Below, one piece after another: positions 1 through 17,700 of a DNA stretch of 64,000 nucleotides. Origin of the DNA: Panulirus ornatus (taxonomy: Eukaryota; Arthropoda; Malacostraca; Decapoda; Palinuridae); contig NC_092262.1 of assembly GCF_036320965.1 (NCBI RefSeq), positions 1,100,012-1,164,011 of the forward strand, written 5' to 3'. Position numbers and translations under genes: made by a program. How positions within the stretch are numbered: the first letter of the stretch is position 1; each line of letters starts with the position of its first letter. Below the pieces are notes generated by a model, which saw only the letters and a program-made list of their open reading frames with translations, did not search any database and was not told where the DNA came from.

Positions 1-1400
1 TAGACGTCTCGAACGTTTCCAAACTCCTGGCACTTTGCGTACGTCATCCCCATCCGAAAAGGTTCTGGACGCCTTACGAATAACAATTCATTTCGACCTA
101 TTGCACTGACGAGCTGCATTTGCAAAGAATGGTTACTAAAAGGCTTCTTTTCTTATTAGAATCGCAAAATCTATTAAATGATCAACAGTGTGCAGTCCGT
201 AAACACAAAAGCGCAATGGATCATTTAATAAATTTAGAACAACATTTTAGGTACCTTTATAAAGAAATTTTTTAACTGCATTTTTTTTTTTTAGATTTGG
301 ATAAAGCTTTTGACATGACATGGCGAAACGGAATCTTAGGCAAACTTTATGCTATTGGTTTAAGAGGTTCTTTACCTGTTCTTATAGAAAATTTCTTACA
401 TGACAGAACATTCGCTCTCAAGCTCACTGCATCAAAATTAATCTCGGATATATTTGTCCAAGAAAATGGGGTGCCACAAGGCAGCGTTTTGAGCCCAACA
501 TTACTTAACATTATGATCAATGATATTCTGTCTCCAGCTTCCGTCACTCGAAACCTTAAATGCTCACTTTATGCTGATAATTGTGCAATATGGCATATCC
601 TCGCCTACCGCACAGTTTTCGGGTGAGCGGGTTCAAGTTACACTTGAGTCCGTTCAACGTTGGGCGCTACAGTGGGTGATTTAAGTTTTCACCAGCTAAA
701 AGTGTCGCGGTTCTTTCCACTCGTAAAGATAGATTCACGAATTTGCAGCTAAAATTAGACAACAACCCGATTCCCCTTTTTGTAATAATGTTACGATTCC
801 TTGGGTTACATTCTGAATGAAGATTGAATTGGGAAAAAAGTCATAGATTATTTAATTACAGATAGTAATAAACGTTTAAATATTCCTAAGTATCTCTCGG
901 GCTCATTTTGGGGAGCCGACAGGAAATCTTTATTAATGTTGTACAAGACTATTACTAGAAGTAAACTGCACCATGGCTCTCAGGTGTATACATCGGCGAG
1001 TGACTGTACCCCTGAGAAAATTGGATTAGCTACAGAATGAATGCCTGCGAATGTGTCTTGAAGCTCTGTCATGTACCAGGGTTCAACGATTGCAAGTTGA
1101 GGCATATGTACCTCCGCTCCGGCTGCGTCGAGATGAATTAACATTAAATGTGGTATTATGATGGCCAGGAGAAGACACACGACTGCCTGTCGCCTGGCAC
1201 AACAATGTGAACAGTTCGTCCAGAGAGGCGTCAGACCCCTGGCCCTCAGAATACACTCCCTCAGTGAGAATTCTGGTCCTGAAAGTGCAAGAAGTAGACA
1301 CGCTGGTCAGAAATAAAGTAGCTCCCTGGGAACAGCCAAAAATAAAAAGTAAGGCCAATTGGCTCCCTGTGGTGAAAAGGAAGGCGCCGGAGAGTGAGGT
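1..1400 (+). pseudogene. Dead LINE reverse transcriptase, unit A
   Basis: This is the RT domain of a non-LTR retrotransposon that copies its RNA at a nicked target. An open block at 297-626 shows the aspartate motif (DLDKAFD), the GVPQGSVLSPTL motif and the catalytic box. The box reads YADN instead of YADD, so one of the paired metal-binding aspartates is lost. A poly(T) stretch and frameshifts precede 297. The thumb/connection part near 970-1180 has an in-frame TAG at 1027-1029 where unit C has GAG. The copy cannot encode active RT. The family is I/LOA/Nimb-like, judged from the linked RNase H; the exact clade is not resolved. Confidence 0.85.
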
Positions 1401-1425
1401 ACACCAGTGATCCCATCATGTCATC

Positions 1426-2008
1426 ATGGATCATTTATCATATATCCACTTCCACACAGATGGCTCTAAGACAGGTGGTTGTGTGGGTGCAATTGTGTGG
1501 TCAAATGAATTTTCTCTTCCGTACAGGCGGCTACCGAACCATACAACTGTTTTCGCGGCCATAGATTATATAATGAAATCAAATCATATTAAATCGGTCA
1601 TTTTTACTGATTCATTGTCAGATCTTAAAACTACAAACTCGGGTTATACCGAGTCAAATGAAATCCAGGGCAACATCATTAATAAACTAAATTTGTCATA
1701 AATATATTATCTTGATTTGGAAGGTTGGTGAGTCATTGTTTAACATTTACGACAACGATGAACAGGCAAACCGGTTGGCTAAGTCGACCTCAGAACCCGA
1801 GGAGGTGGGACATTCCGATGCCTCGGGAGCTGCTGGGCTCCTGCCTTTCCTTGGGAAAGAATTCAATATTTCTTCTGTGGCAAGGTCAGTGGACCAGCCT
1901 GACTATACAAGGAAAATATAAACCACAAGTAGCGGACTGGACGACCTGGTGGTACAGGAAGGATAGGAGAGAGGAAGTCGTCCTGGCCCGTCTACGTCTC
2001 AACTGTAC
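1426..2008 (+). pseudogene. LINE RNase H domain and C-terminal linker, unit A
   Basis: The block at 1426-1701 has the start of an RNase H fold (FHTDGSKTG with VGAIVW) and a second aspartate in IFTDSLS, as in LINEs whose ORF2 ends with RNase H. The glutamate expected on the first helix is not seen (TTVFAAIDYI). After a stop, the linker continues in another frame from about 1725 (WTSLTIQGKYKPQVADWTTW, then REEVVLARLRLNCT). It leads without a break into the 30-bp array. RLRLNCTYNTHLQPYI matches the RLR-x-GHT-xx-TH motif commonly found between RNase H and the terminal zinc knuckle of such LINEs. Confidence 0.8.
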
Positions 2009-2632
2009 CTACAACACCCATCTACAACCATACATCACACACAACACCCACCTACAACCATACATCACACACAACCCCCACCTACAACCATACATCACAC
2101 ACAGCACCCACCTAAAACCATACATCAGACACAACACCCACCTACAACCATACATTACACACAACACCCACCTACAACCATGCATCACACATAGCACCCA
2201 CCTACAACAATACATCACATACAACACCCACCTACAACCATACATCACACAAAACACCCTTCTACAACCATACATCACACACAGCACCCACCTACAACCA
2301 TACATCACACACAACACCCACCTACAACCATACATCAAACACAACACCCACCTACATCCATACATCAACCACAACACCCACCTACAACCATACATCACAC
2401 ACAACACCCACCTACAACCATACATCACACACAACACCCACCTACAACCATACATCACAAACAACACCCACCTACAACCATTCATCACACACAGCACACA
2501 CCTACAACCATGCATCACACACAACACCCACCTACAACCATACATCACACACAACACCCACCTACAACCATACATCACACACAATACCCACTTACAACCA
2601 TACATCACACACAGCACCCACCTACAACCTTA

Positions 2633-2633
<1 letters not shown>
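2009..2633 (+). repeat. 30-bp minisatellite, unit A (about 21 copies)
   Basis: Tandem 30-bp units contain ACCCACCTACAACCATAC followed by a CAtCACACACA-type spacer. The period is exactly 30, so it stays in frame with the upstream LINE and encodes a decapeptide repeat (THNTHLQPYI). The units differ by a few point substitutions. The array passes directly into (CT)n at 2634. Confidence 0.97.

Positions 2634-2713
<80 letters not shown>
2634..2713 (+). repeat. (CT)n microsatellite
   Basis: A nearly pure CT tract links the last 30-bp unit to the first 36-bp unit. A single CC interruption lies near 2687. Confidence 0.95.
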
Positions 2714-6690
<3,977 letters not shown>

Positions 6691-8160
6691 CCAACAAATA
6701 GGGGTCACAAAGCTGGCCGGCTGAAAATAATCTTAAACCAACGCGTTCAGTATCATTCAGTCCAACGCGTTCAGTATCATTCAGTGGAACTGTAGAAGTC
6801 TTAGGAATAAGCAAGCACAACTATCACTCTTGCTTGCATTATATAGGCCAGACGTTTTCTGTCCACAAGAGACCAATCTGAAGAGCTCAGTCGAAGATTG
6901 TGATGTTTTAGATAAATATCACCCGTATAGAAGAGATGAAGATCATGGGACAGCCATTTATATACACCAAAGCTTACCCCATACAGAAGTGACTTTGAAT
7001 TATACTCTGGAAGCTGTCGCAAGTAGAGTATAACTTGATAACACGTACCTGGCCATTTGTTCAATTTACTATCCCGGTTCCAATGCACTTAATGATGATG
7101 AGTTCACTACCCACACAAAACTAATTCTTGGAGACTTCAACACTCATCATCATCATCAGTGGGGAAGTATACGGGCAGACTCTCGCGGGAACCAAATGGT
7201 AAATTATATCATCAATTCTAATCTCTCTTCTAAAGGATGGTAGTGGAACTCGTGTAGATGATCGGACAGGAAACATCTCAGCCATCGACCTATCTTGGTC
7301 ATCGCCGGATATACTAAATGACATCACCTGGGGTACTTACGACGACTCATGGGGAAGTGACCACTTGCCAACCTGTCTTTCTTATACATGAGACAATAGT
7401 ACCAGACCGTCTCCGATCAGATTCAGTTATAAGAAAGCAGACTGGGGGTCATTCTCAAGATAAGCCGGCCTAGATGTATCCGGAGATGACATTGACACAA
7501 AGGTCAATATTGTAACTAATACCATCCTCAGGGCTGCTGAGGCCTCTATTCCTGAGATCCCTACAATATCGATAAAGCACAGAGTTCCTTGGTGAACACC
7601 AGATTGCCGAATTGTGAGCACAATAGGAGATATAGAATCTTCGACAAAGAGCCCTCAGATAACAATTTCACTGCATATAAAACGAGGGCTCATGCAAGAA
7701 GAACAATAAGACAAGCCAAAAGAGACGCCTGGCGTGGCTATGTTTCAACTGTGAATTAAGGATATATACTCAGCAGTCAGGTCTGGTCCACAATAAAGAA
7801 AATGACCAGAAAATAAAAAACAACCCTCCATCCCTCAACTCACCACGCAAGACGGCAACATAGACGACCCAGTTTGACATAGCCAACGCTATCGCCAGAA
7901 GATTCTCAGACATAAGTAGCTCGGCCATTGACGATCGACGATTTTTACACCACAAACGTCAGGCCGAGCAGACAGTGATTGACTTTGCCACAGAAGATGA
8001 AACTATGCCATACAATAATGCATTTACTCTCAAAGAAATACCTCTTGTCCTGCAATCCTGTAAAGGTTCCAGCCCAGGACCCAGCGGGATAACCTAAGAG
8101 ATAATTGAGCATCTTAGTCAAGCCAACCTGACTAAGCTGCTAACATTGTACAATAAGATT
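6691..8160 (+). pseudogene. LINE endonuclease domain and linker, unit A/B junction
   Basis: From about 6770 the translation reads IQWNCRSLRNKQAQL, then DVFCPQETNL, and further on LILGDFNTHHHHQWGS. These are the N, E/T and GDFN-H motifs of the APE-type endonuclease that nicks target DNA for Jockey/I-group LINEs. A second block with SAIDLSWSS and WGSDHLP gives the SDH end of the domain. Stops and frameshifts (for example after EAVASRV at 7031) break the frame. The sequence runs without a gap into the RT of unit B. A 24-bp duplication (AACGCGTTCAGTATCATTCA type) lies at 6738-6785. No ORF1/gag-like protein is seen upstream; the 36-bp array is there instead. Confidence 0.85.
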
Positions 8161-9550
8161 TAGACGTCTCGAACGTTTCCAAACTCCTGGCACTTTGCGT
8201 ATGTCATCCCCATCCGGAAAGGTTCTGGAAGCCTTACGAATAACAATTCATTTCGACCTATTGCATTGACGAGCTGCATTTGCAAAGAATGGTTACTAAA
8301 AGGCTTCTTTTCTTATCAGAATCTATTAAATGATCAACAGTGTGCAGTCCGTAAACACAGAAGCGCAATGGATCATTTAATAAATTTAGAACAGCATTTT
8401 AGATACCTTTATAAAGAAAGATTTTCTAACTGCATTTTTTTTTAGATTTGGATAAAGCTTTTGACATGACATGGCGAAACGGAATCTTAGGCAAACTTTA
8501 TGCTATTGGTTTAAGAGGTTCTTTACCTGTTTTTATAGAAAATTTCTTACATGACAGAACATTCGCTCTCAAGCTCACTGCATCAAAATTAATCTCGGAC
8601 ATATTTGTCCAAGAAAATGGGGTGCCACAAGGCAGCGTTTTGAGCCCAACATTGCTTAACATTATGATCAATGATATTCTGTCTCCAGCTTCCGTCCCTC
8701 GAAACCTTAAATGCTCACTTTATGCTGATAATTGTGCAATATGGCATATCCTCGCCTACCGCACAGTTTTCGGGTGAGCGGGTTCAAGTTACACTTGAGT
8801 CCGTTCAACGTTGGGCGCTACAGTGGGTGATTTAAGTTTTCACCAGCTAAAAGTGTCGCGGTTGTTTCCACTCGTAAAAATAGATTCCCGAATTTGCAGC
8901 TAAAATTAGACAACAACCCGATTCCCCTTTTTGTAATAATGTTACGATTCCTTGGGTTACATTCTGAATGAAGATTGAATTGGGAAAAAAGTCATAGATT
9001 TTTTAATTTCAGATAGTAATAAACGTTTAAATATTCCTAAGTATCTCTCGGGCTCATTTTGGGGAGCCGACAGGAAATCTTTATTAATGTTGTACAAGAT
9101 CATTACTAGAAGTAAACTGCACCATGGCTCTCAGGTGTATGCATCGGCGAGTGACTGTACCCCTGAGAAAATTGGATTAGCTACAGAATGAATGCCTGCG
9201 AATGTGTCTTGAAGCTCTGTCATGTACCAGGGTTCAACGATTGCAAGTTGAGGCATATGTACCTCCGCTCCGGCTGCGTCGAGATGAATTAACGTTAAAT
9301 GTGGTATTATGATGGCTAGGAGAAGACACACTACTGCCTGTCGCCTGGCACAACACTGTGAACAGTTCGTCCAGAGAGGCGTCAGACCCCTGGCCCTCAG
9401 AATACACTCACTCAGTGAGAATTCTGGTCCTGAAAGTGCAAGAAGTAGACACGCTGGTCAGATATAAAGTAGCTCCCTGGGAACAGCCACAAATAAAAAC
9501 TAAGGCCAATTGGCTCCCTGTGGTGAAAAGGAAGGCGCCGGAGAGTGAGG
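8161..9550 (+). pseudogene. Dead LINE reverse transcriptase, unit B
   Basis: Equivalent to the RT in unit A. The open block 8448-8777 carries DLDKAFD, GVPQGSVLSPTL and the same YADN catalytic box. The thumb region has the same in-frame TAG (9178-9180) as unit A. It continues directly from the endonuclease and linker at 6691-8160, which gives the usual EN-RT order of one LINE ORF2. Small indels near 8320 and 8430 distinguish it from unit A. Confidence 0.85.
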
Positions 9551-9576
9551 TACACCAGTGATCCCGTCATGTCATC

Positions 9577-10158
9577 ATGGATCATTTATCATATATCCAC
9601 TTCCACACAGATGGCTCTAAGACAGGTGATTGTGTGGGTGCAATTGTGTGGTCAAATGAATGTTCTCTTCCGTACAGGCGGCTACCGAACCATACAACTG
9701 TTTTCGCGTCCATAGATTATATAATGAAATCAAATCATATTATATCGGTCATTTTTACCGATTCATTGTCAGATCTTAAAACTACAAACTCGGGTTATAC
9801 CGAGTCAAATGAAATTCAGGGCAACATTATTAATAAACTAAATTTGTCATAAATATATTATCTTGATTTGGGAGGCTGGTGGGTCATTGTTTAACATTTA
9901 CGACAACGATGAACAGGCAGACCGGTTGGCTAAGTCGACCTCAGAACCCGAGGAGGTGGGACATTCCGATCCCTCGGGAGCTGCTGGGCTTCTGCCTTTC
10001 CTTGGGAAAGGATTCAATATTTCTTCTGTGGCAAGGTCAGTGGACCAGCCTGACTATACAAGGAAAATATAAACCACAAGTAGCGGACTGGACGACCTGG
10101 TGGTACAGGAAGGATAGGAGAGAGGAAGTCGTCCTGGCCCGTCTACGTCTCAACTGTA
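9577..10158 (+). pseudogene. LINE RNase H domain and linker, unit B
   Basis: The RNase H-like block 9577-9852 starts at FHTDGSKTG and retains IFTDSLS; the helix glutamate is again missing. The linker then runs from about 9879 into the 30-bp array in the same reading frame, through REEVVLARLRLNCT. Differences from unit A are single substitutions. Confidence 0.8.
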
Positions 10159-10159
10159 C

Positions 10160-10783
10160 CTACAACACCCATCTACAACCATACATCACACACAACACCC
10201 ACCTACAACCATACATCACACACAACCCCCACCTACAACCATACATCACACACAGCACCCACCTAAAACCATACATCAGACACAACACCCACCTACAACC
10301 ATACATTACACACAACACCCACCTACAACCATGCATCACACATAGCACCCACCTACAACAATACATCACATACAACACCCACCTACAACCATACATCACA
10401 CAAAACACCCTTCTACAACCATACATCACACACAGCACCCACCTACAACCATACATCACACACAACACCCACCTACAACCATACATCAAACACAACACCC
10501 CCCTACATCCATACATCAACCACAACACCCACCTACAACCATACATCACACACAACACCCACCTACAACCATACATCACACACAACACCCACCTACAACC
10601 ATACATCACAAACAACACCCACCTACAACCATTCATCACACACAGCACACACCTACAACCATGCATCACACACAACACCCACCTACAACCATACATCACA
10701 CACAACACCCACCTACAACCATACATCACACACAATACCCACTTACAACCATACATCACACACAGCACCCACCTACAACCTTA

Positions 10784-10784
<1 letters not shown>
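10160..10784 (+). repeat. 30-bp minisatellite, unit B (about 21 copies)
   Basis: Almost the same series of variant 30-bp units, in the same order, as at 2009-2633. The array was therefore duplicated together with its flanks. Confidence 0.97.

Positions 10785-10864
<80 letters not shown>
10785..10864 (+). repeat. (CT)n microsatellite
   Basis: A pure CT tract between the 30-bp and 36-bp arrays of unit B. It lacks the CC interruption seen in unit A. Confidence 0.95.
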
Positions 10865-10867
<3 letters not shown>

Positions 10868-12446
10868 CCTGCCTGACTCTCGTGCAAAGCCTCTCCCTCC
10901 TTTCCTGCATATTCTCGTCCCAACCATCTCTCTCCTATCCTGCCTGACTCTCGTTACAAGCCTCTCTCTCCAGTGTCCTGCCTAACTCTCCTCACAAGCC
11001 TCTCTCTCCTGTCCTACCTGTCTCTCGTCCCAAGCCACTCTCTCCTGTCCTGCCTGACTCTCGTCCCAAGAATCTCTCTCCTCTCCTGCCTGACTCTCGT
11101 CCCAATCCTCTCTCTCCTGTCCTGCCTGACTCTCGGCCCAAGCCTCTCTCTCCTCTCCTGCCTGACTAGCGTCCTAAGCCTCTTTCTCCTGTCCTGCATG
11201 ACTCTCGGCCCAAGCCACTCTCTCCTGTCCTGCCTGACTCTCGTCCCAAGAATCTATCTCCTCTCCGGCCTGACTCTCGTCCCAATCCTCTCTCTCATGT
11301 CCTGCCTGAGTCTTGGCCCAAGCCTCTCTCTCCTATCCACCTGAGTCTCGTCCCAAGCCTCTCTCTCCTGTCCTGCCTGACTCTCGTCCCAAGAATCTAT
11401 CTCCTCTCCGGCCTGACTCTCGTCCCAATCTTCTCTCTCCTGTCCTGCCTGACTATCGCCACAAGCTCTCTCCCCTGTCCTGCCTGACTCTCGTCCTGGA
11501 TCCTTTCTCTCCTATTTTGCCTGACTCTCGTTTCAAGCCTCTCTCTCCTGTCCTGCCTAACTCTCGTCCTAAGCATCTCTCTCTTGTCCTGCCTGACTCT
11601 CGTCAAAAGCCTCTCTCTCCTGTCCTGCCTGACTCTCGTCCTAAGCCTCTCTCTCCTGTTTTGCCTGACTGTCGTCCCAAGCCTCTCTCTCTCACCTGTC
11701 CTCCCTGACTCTCGTCCCAATCTTCTCTCTCCTGTCCTGCCTGACTATCGCCACAAGTTCTCTCCCCTGTACTGCCTGACTCTCGTACTGTATCCTTTCT
11801 CTCCTATTTTGCCTGACTCTCGTTTCAAGCCTCTCTCTCCTGTCCTACCTAACTCTCGTCCTAAGCATCTCTCTCCTGTCCTGCCTGACTCTCGTCAAAA
11901 GCCTCTCTCTCCTGTCCTGCCTGACTCTTGTCCCAAGCGTCTCTCTCTTGTCCTGCGTGACTGTCGATCAAACTCTCTCTCTCCTGTCCTGCCTGACTCT
12001 TGTCCTAAGCATCTCTCTCCCTCTCCTGTCCTGCCTGACTCTCGTCCTAATCCTCTCTCTACTGTCCTGCATGACTATCGTCCTAAGCCTCTCTCTTCTG
12101 TCCTGAGTGACTCTGGTCCTAATCCTCTCTGTCGTTCCCTGCTCACTCTCGTTCCAAGCCTCTTTCTACTGTTCTGCCTGACTCTCGTCCCAGGCCTCTC
12201 TTTCCTGTCCTGCCTGACTCTCGTTCCAAGCCCCTCTCTCATCTCGTGCCTGACTCTCTCCTAATGCATCTCTCTCCTGTCCTGCCTAACTCTCTTCCTA
12301 AGCCTCTCTCTCCTGTCCTGCCTGACTCTCGTCCCAGGAACCTCTATCCCCTTTCCTGCCAGTCTCTTGTTCTAAGCCTCTCTCTCCAGTCGTGAGTGAC
12401 ATTTTTCCCATGCATCTCTCTCTTGTCCTGCCTGACTCTCGTCCCA

Positions 12447-12548
<102 letters not shown>

Positions 12549-13113
12549 CTGTCCTGCCTGACTATCGTCCCAAGCATCTTTCTTCTGTCCAGCCTGACTC
12601 TCTTCCCAAGCCTCTCTCTCTTATCCTGCCTGACTCTCGTCCCAAGCCTCTCTCTCCTGCCCTGCCTATTCTAGTCCCAAGCCTCTCTCTCCTGTCCTGC
12701 CTAACTCTCTTCCTAAGCCTCTCTCTCCTGTCGTGCCTGACTCTCTCCTAATGCATCTCTCTCCTGTCCTGCCTAACTCTCTTCCTAAGCCTCTCTCTCC
12801 TGTCGTGCCTGACTCTCGTCCCAGGCCTCTCTCTCCTATCCTGACTGACTCTCGTCCCAAGCCTCTCTCTCCTGTACTACCTGACTCTCGTCCCAAGCCT
12901 GTCTCTCCTGTCCTGCGTGACTCTCGTCTCAAGCCTTTCTTTCCTGTCATGACTGACTCTCGTCCCATGCCTCTCTCTCCTGTCCTGCCTGACTCTCGTC
13001 CCAGGAACCTCTATCCCCTTCCCTGCCAGTCTCTAGTTCTAAGCCTCTCTCTCCAGTCGTTAGTGGCTTTTTTCCCATGCATCTCTCTCCTGTCCTGCAT
13101 GACTCATGTCCCA

Positions 13114-13217
<104 letters not shown>

Positions 13218-14903
13218 GTCCTGCCTGACTATCGTCCCAAGCATCTTTCTTCTGTCCAGCCTGACTCTCTTACCAAGCCTCTCTCTCATATCCTGCCTGA
13301 CTCTCGTCCCAAGCCTCTCTCTCCTGCCCTGCCTATTCTCGTCCCAACCCAGTCTCACCTGTCCTGCCTGACTCTCGTCCCAAGCCGCTCTCTCTCGCCT
13401 GTCCTGCCTGAGTCTCGTCCGAAGACTCTCTCTCCTGTCCTGCCTGACTCTCGTCCCAAACCTTTCTCTCCTATGCTGTCTGACTCTCGGCCTAAGCCTC
13501 TCTCTCCTGTTTCGCCTGACTCTCGTCCTAAGCCTCTCTCTCTCCCTCTACCGTCCTGCCTGACTCTCAACCCCAAGCCTCTCTCTCTCTCCTGTCCTGC
13601 CTGACTCTTGTCCTAAGCCTCTCTCTACTGTCCTGCCTGAAACTCGTCCCAAGCCTCTCTCTCCTTTCCTGCCTATTCTCGTCCCAACCCTCTCTCTAAT
13701 GTCCCGCGTGACTCTCGTCTTAAGCCTCTCTCTCCTGTCCTGCATGACTCTCGTCCCGACCCTCTCTCTCCCGTCCTGCCTGACTCTAGTCCCAAGCCTC
13801 TCTCTCACACCTGTCCTACGTGACTCTCGTCCGAATCCTATTTCTCCTCTCCTGCCTGACTCTCGTCAGAAGCCTCTCTCTCACACCTGTCGTGCCTGAT
13901 TCTCGTCTCAATCCTTTCTCTCCTATCCTGTCTGACTATCGTCCAACGACTTTCTCTCCTGCCCTTCCTAAATCTCGTCATAAGCCTCTCTCTCCTGTCC
14001 TACCTCACTCTTCTCCCAAGCGTCTCTATCCTGTCCTGCCTGAATTTCGTCCCAAGCCTCTCCCTCATGTCCTGCCTTACTCTTGTCCGAAGACTCTCTC
14101 CCCTGTCCTGCGTTACTGTCGTTCCAATCCTCTCTCTCCTTTCCTTGCTGACTCTCGTCCTAAGCCTCTCTCTTCTGTCCTCCGTGACTCTCGTCCTAAT
14201 CCTCTCTGTCCTGTCCTGCCTGACTCTCGTCCAAAGCCTCTTTCTACTGTTCTGCCTGACTTTTGACCTATGCATCTCTCTCCAGTCCTTCCTGACTCTC
14301 GTCCAATGAATCTCTTTCCTGTCCTGCTTGACTCTCGTCATAAGCTTGTGTCTCTCTCCTGTCTTCCCTGACTCTCGTCCCAAGCCTCTTTCTCTCTCCT
14401 GTCCTGCCTGACTCTTGTCCTAAGCCTCTCTATCCCGTCCTGCGTGAAACTCGCCCCAAGCTTCTCTCTCCTTTCCTGCCTATTCTCGCCCCAACCATCT
14501 CTCTCCTGTCTTGCCTGACTCTCGTCCCAAGCCTCTCTCTCCACTGTCCTGCCTGACTTTCGTCCCAAGACTCTCTCTCCTGTCCTGCCTGACTCTCGTC
14601 CGAAGCCTTTCTCTCCTCTCCTGCCTTTCTCTGGTCCCGAACCTCTTTCTCCTGTCCTGCCTGACTCTTGTCCCAAGCCTCTCTCTCCTGTCCTGCCTGA
14701 CTTTCGTCCCAAGCATCTCTCTCTCACCTGTCCTGCCTGACTCTCGTCCCAAGACTCTCTCTCCTGTCCTGCCTGACTCTCTGCCCAAACCTTTCTCTCC
14801 TATCCTGTCTGACTCTCGTCACAAGCCTCTCTCACCTGTCCTGCCTGGCTCTCGTCCTAATCCCCTCTCTCTCTCTCTCTCCTGTCTACCTGACTCTAGT
14901 CCC

Positions 14904-15040
<137 letters not shown>

Positions 15041-15968
15041 GACCTGCCTGACTCTTATCCTAAGCCTTTCTCTCCTCTCCTGCCTGAAACTCATCCCAAG
15101 CTTCTCTCTCCTTTCCTGCCTATTCTCGTCCCAACCCTCTCTCTAATGTCACGCGTGAATCTCGTCTTAAGCCTCTCTCCCCTGTCCTGCATGACTCTCG
15201 TCCCAACACTCTCTTTCCTGTCCTCCCTGACGCTAGTGCCAAGCCTCTCTCTCACACCTTTCCTGCCTGACTCTCGTCCGAATCCCATCTCTTCTTTCCT
15301 GCCTGACTCTCGTCCCAAGCCTCTCTCTCCTGTTCTGCCTGACTCTCGTCCCAATCCTTTCTCTCCTGTCCTTCCTGACTCTCGTCATAAGCCTCTCTCT
15401 CCTGTCCTGCCTTACTCTTGTCCGAAGCGTCTCTCTCCTGTCCTGCCTATTCTTGTCCCAAGACTCTCTCTCCTGTCCTGACTTACTCTTGTCCCAAGCC
15501 TATCTCTCCTGTCCTGCTTTACTGTCGTTCCAATCCTCTCTCTCCTTTCCTGGCTGACTTTCGTCCTAAGTCTCTCTCTTCTGTCCTCCGTGACTCTCGT
15601 CCTAATCCTCTCTGTCCTGTCCTGCCTGACTCTCGTCCAAAGCCTCTTTCTACTGTTCTGCCTGACTTTTGTATTACGCATCTCTCTTCTGTCCTTCCTA
15701 CCTCTCGTCCAATGAATCTCTTTCCTGTCCTGTTTGACTCTCGTCCTAAGCTTGTGTCTCTCTCCTGTCTTGCCTGACTCTCGTCCCAAGCCTCTTTCTG
15801 TCTCCTGTCCTGCCTGACTCTTGTCCGAACCTCTATATCCCGTCCTTCGTGAAACTCGCACCAAGCTTCTCTCTCCTTTCCTGCCTATTCTCGCCCCAAC
15901 CATCTCTCTCCTGTCTTGCCTGACTCTCGTCCCAAGCCTCTCTCTCCTGTCCTGCCTGACTCTCGTCC

Positions 15969-16100
<132 letters not shown>

Positions 16101-17700
16101 GCCTGACTCTTATCCTGAGCCTTTCTCTCCTCTCCTGCCCGAAACTCGTTCCAAGCCTCTCTCTCCTTTTCTGCCTATTCTCGTCCCAACCCTCTCTCTC
16201 CTATCCCGCGTGACTCTCGTCTTAAGCCTCTCTCTCTCTTGTCCTGCCTGACTCTCGTCCCAACACTCTCTCCTATCCTCCCTGACTCTAGTGCCAAGCC
16301 TCTCTCTCACATCTGTCCTGCCTGTATCTCGTCCGAATCCTATTTGTCCTTTCCTGCCTGTCTCTCGTCCCAAGCCTGTATCTCCTGTTCTGCCTGACTC
16401 TCGTCCCAATCCTTTCTCTCCTATCCTGTCTGACTATCGTCCCAAGCCTCTCTCTCCTGTCCTTGCTGACTCTCGTCATAAGCCTCTCTCTCCTGTCCTG
16501 CCTTACTCTTGTCCGAAGCGTCTCTCTCCTGTCCTGCCTGACTCTCGTCCCAAGCCTCTGTCTCCTGTCCTGCCTGACTCTCGTCCCAAGTCTCTCTCTC
16601 TCTCCTGTCCTGCCTGACTCTTGTCCTAAGCCTCTCTCTCCTGTCCTGCCTGAAACTCGACCTAAGCCTCTCTCTCCTTTCTTGCCTATTCTCGTCCCAA
16701 CCCTCTCTCTCCTGTCCTGCCTGACTCTCGTCCCAAGCCTCTTTCTCCCCTGTCCTGCCTGACTCTCGTCCCAAGACTCTCTCTCCTGTCCTACCTGACT
16801 CTCGTCCCAAGCATCTTTCTCCTGTCCTGCATGACTTTCGTCATAAACCTCTCTCTCCTGCCCTGCCTGACTCGCAACCCAAGCTTCTCTCTCTTGTCGT
16901 GGCTGACTCTCGTCTTAAGCCTCTCTCCTGTCCAGCCTGACACTCGTCTCAAGCCTCTCACTCCTGTCCTGCCTGACTCACGTCCTAAGCCTCTCTCTCC
17001 TGTCCAGCCTGACTCTCGTCCCAAGCCTCCCTCCCCTGGCCTACCTGAGTTTCGTCCCAAGCCTCTCTCTCCTGTCGTGCCTGACTCTCGTCCCAAGCCT
17101 CTCTCTCCTGTCCTGCCGGACACTCGTCCCAAGCCTCTCTCTCTCTCTCCTGTCCTGCCTGACTCTCGTCGGAAGCCTTTCTCTCCTGTCCTGCCTGACT
17201 CTCGTCCCAAGCCTCTCTTTCCTGTCCTGCCTGACTCTCGTCTTAAGCCTCTCTCTCCTGTCCTGCCTGAATCTTGTCCTAAGCCTCTCTCTCCTGTCCT
17301 GCCCGACTTTCATCTCAAGCCTCTCTCTCTCATCTGTCCTGTCTGACTCTCGTACCAAGTCTCTCCTGTCGTGCCTTTCTTTTGTCCTATGCATCTCTCT
17401 CCTGTCCTGCCTGACTCTCGTCCCAACCCTCTCTCTCCTGTCCTGCCTGACTCTCGTCCCAAGCCCCTCTCTCTCTCCTGTCCTACCTGACTCTCGTCCT
17501 AAGCCTCTCTCTCCTGTCCTACCTGAAACTCGTCCCAAGGATCTCTCTCCTTTCCTGCCTATTCTCGTCCCAACGCTCTCTCTCCTGTCCTGCCTGACTC
17601 TCGTCCCAAGCCTCTTTCTCTCTCTCTTCCTGCCTGACTCTCGTCCCAAGCTTCTCTCTCCTTCCCTGCCTTACTCTCATCCCAAGCTTCTCTCTCTTTT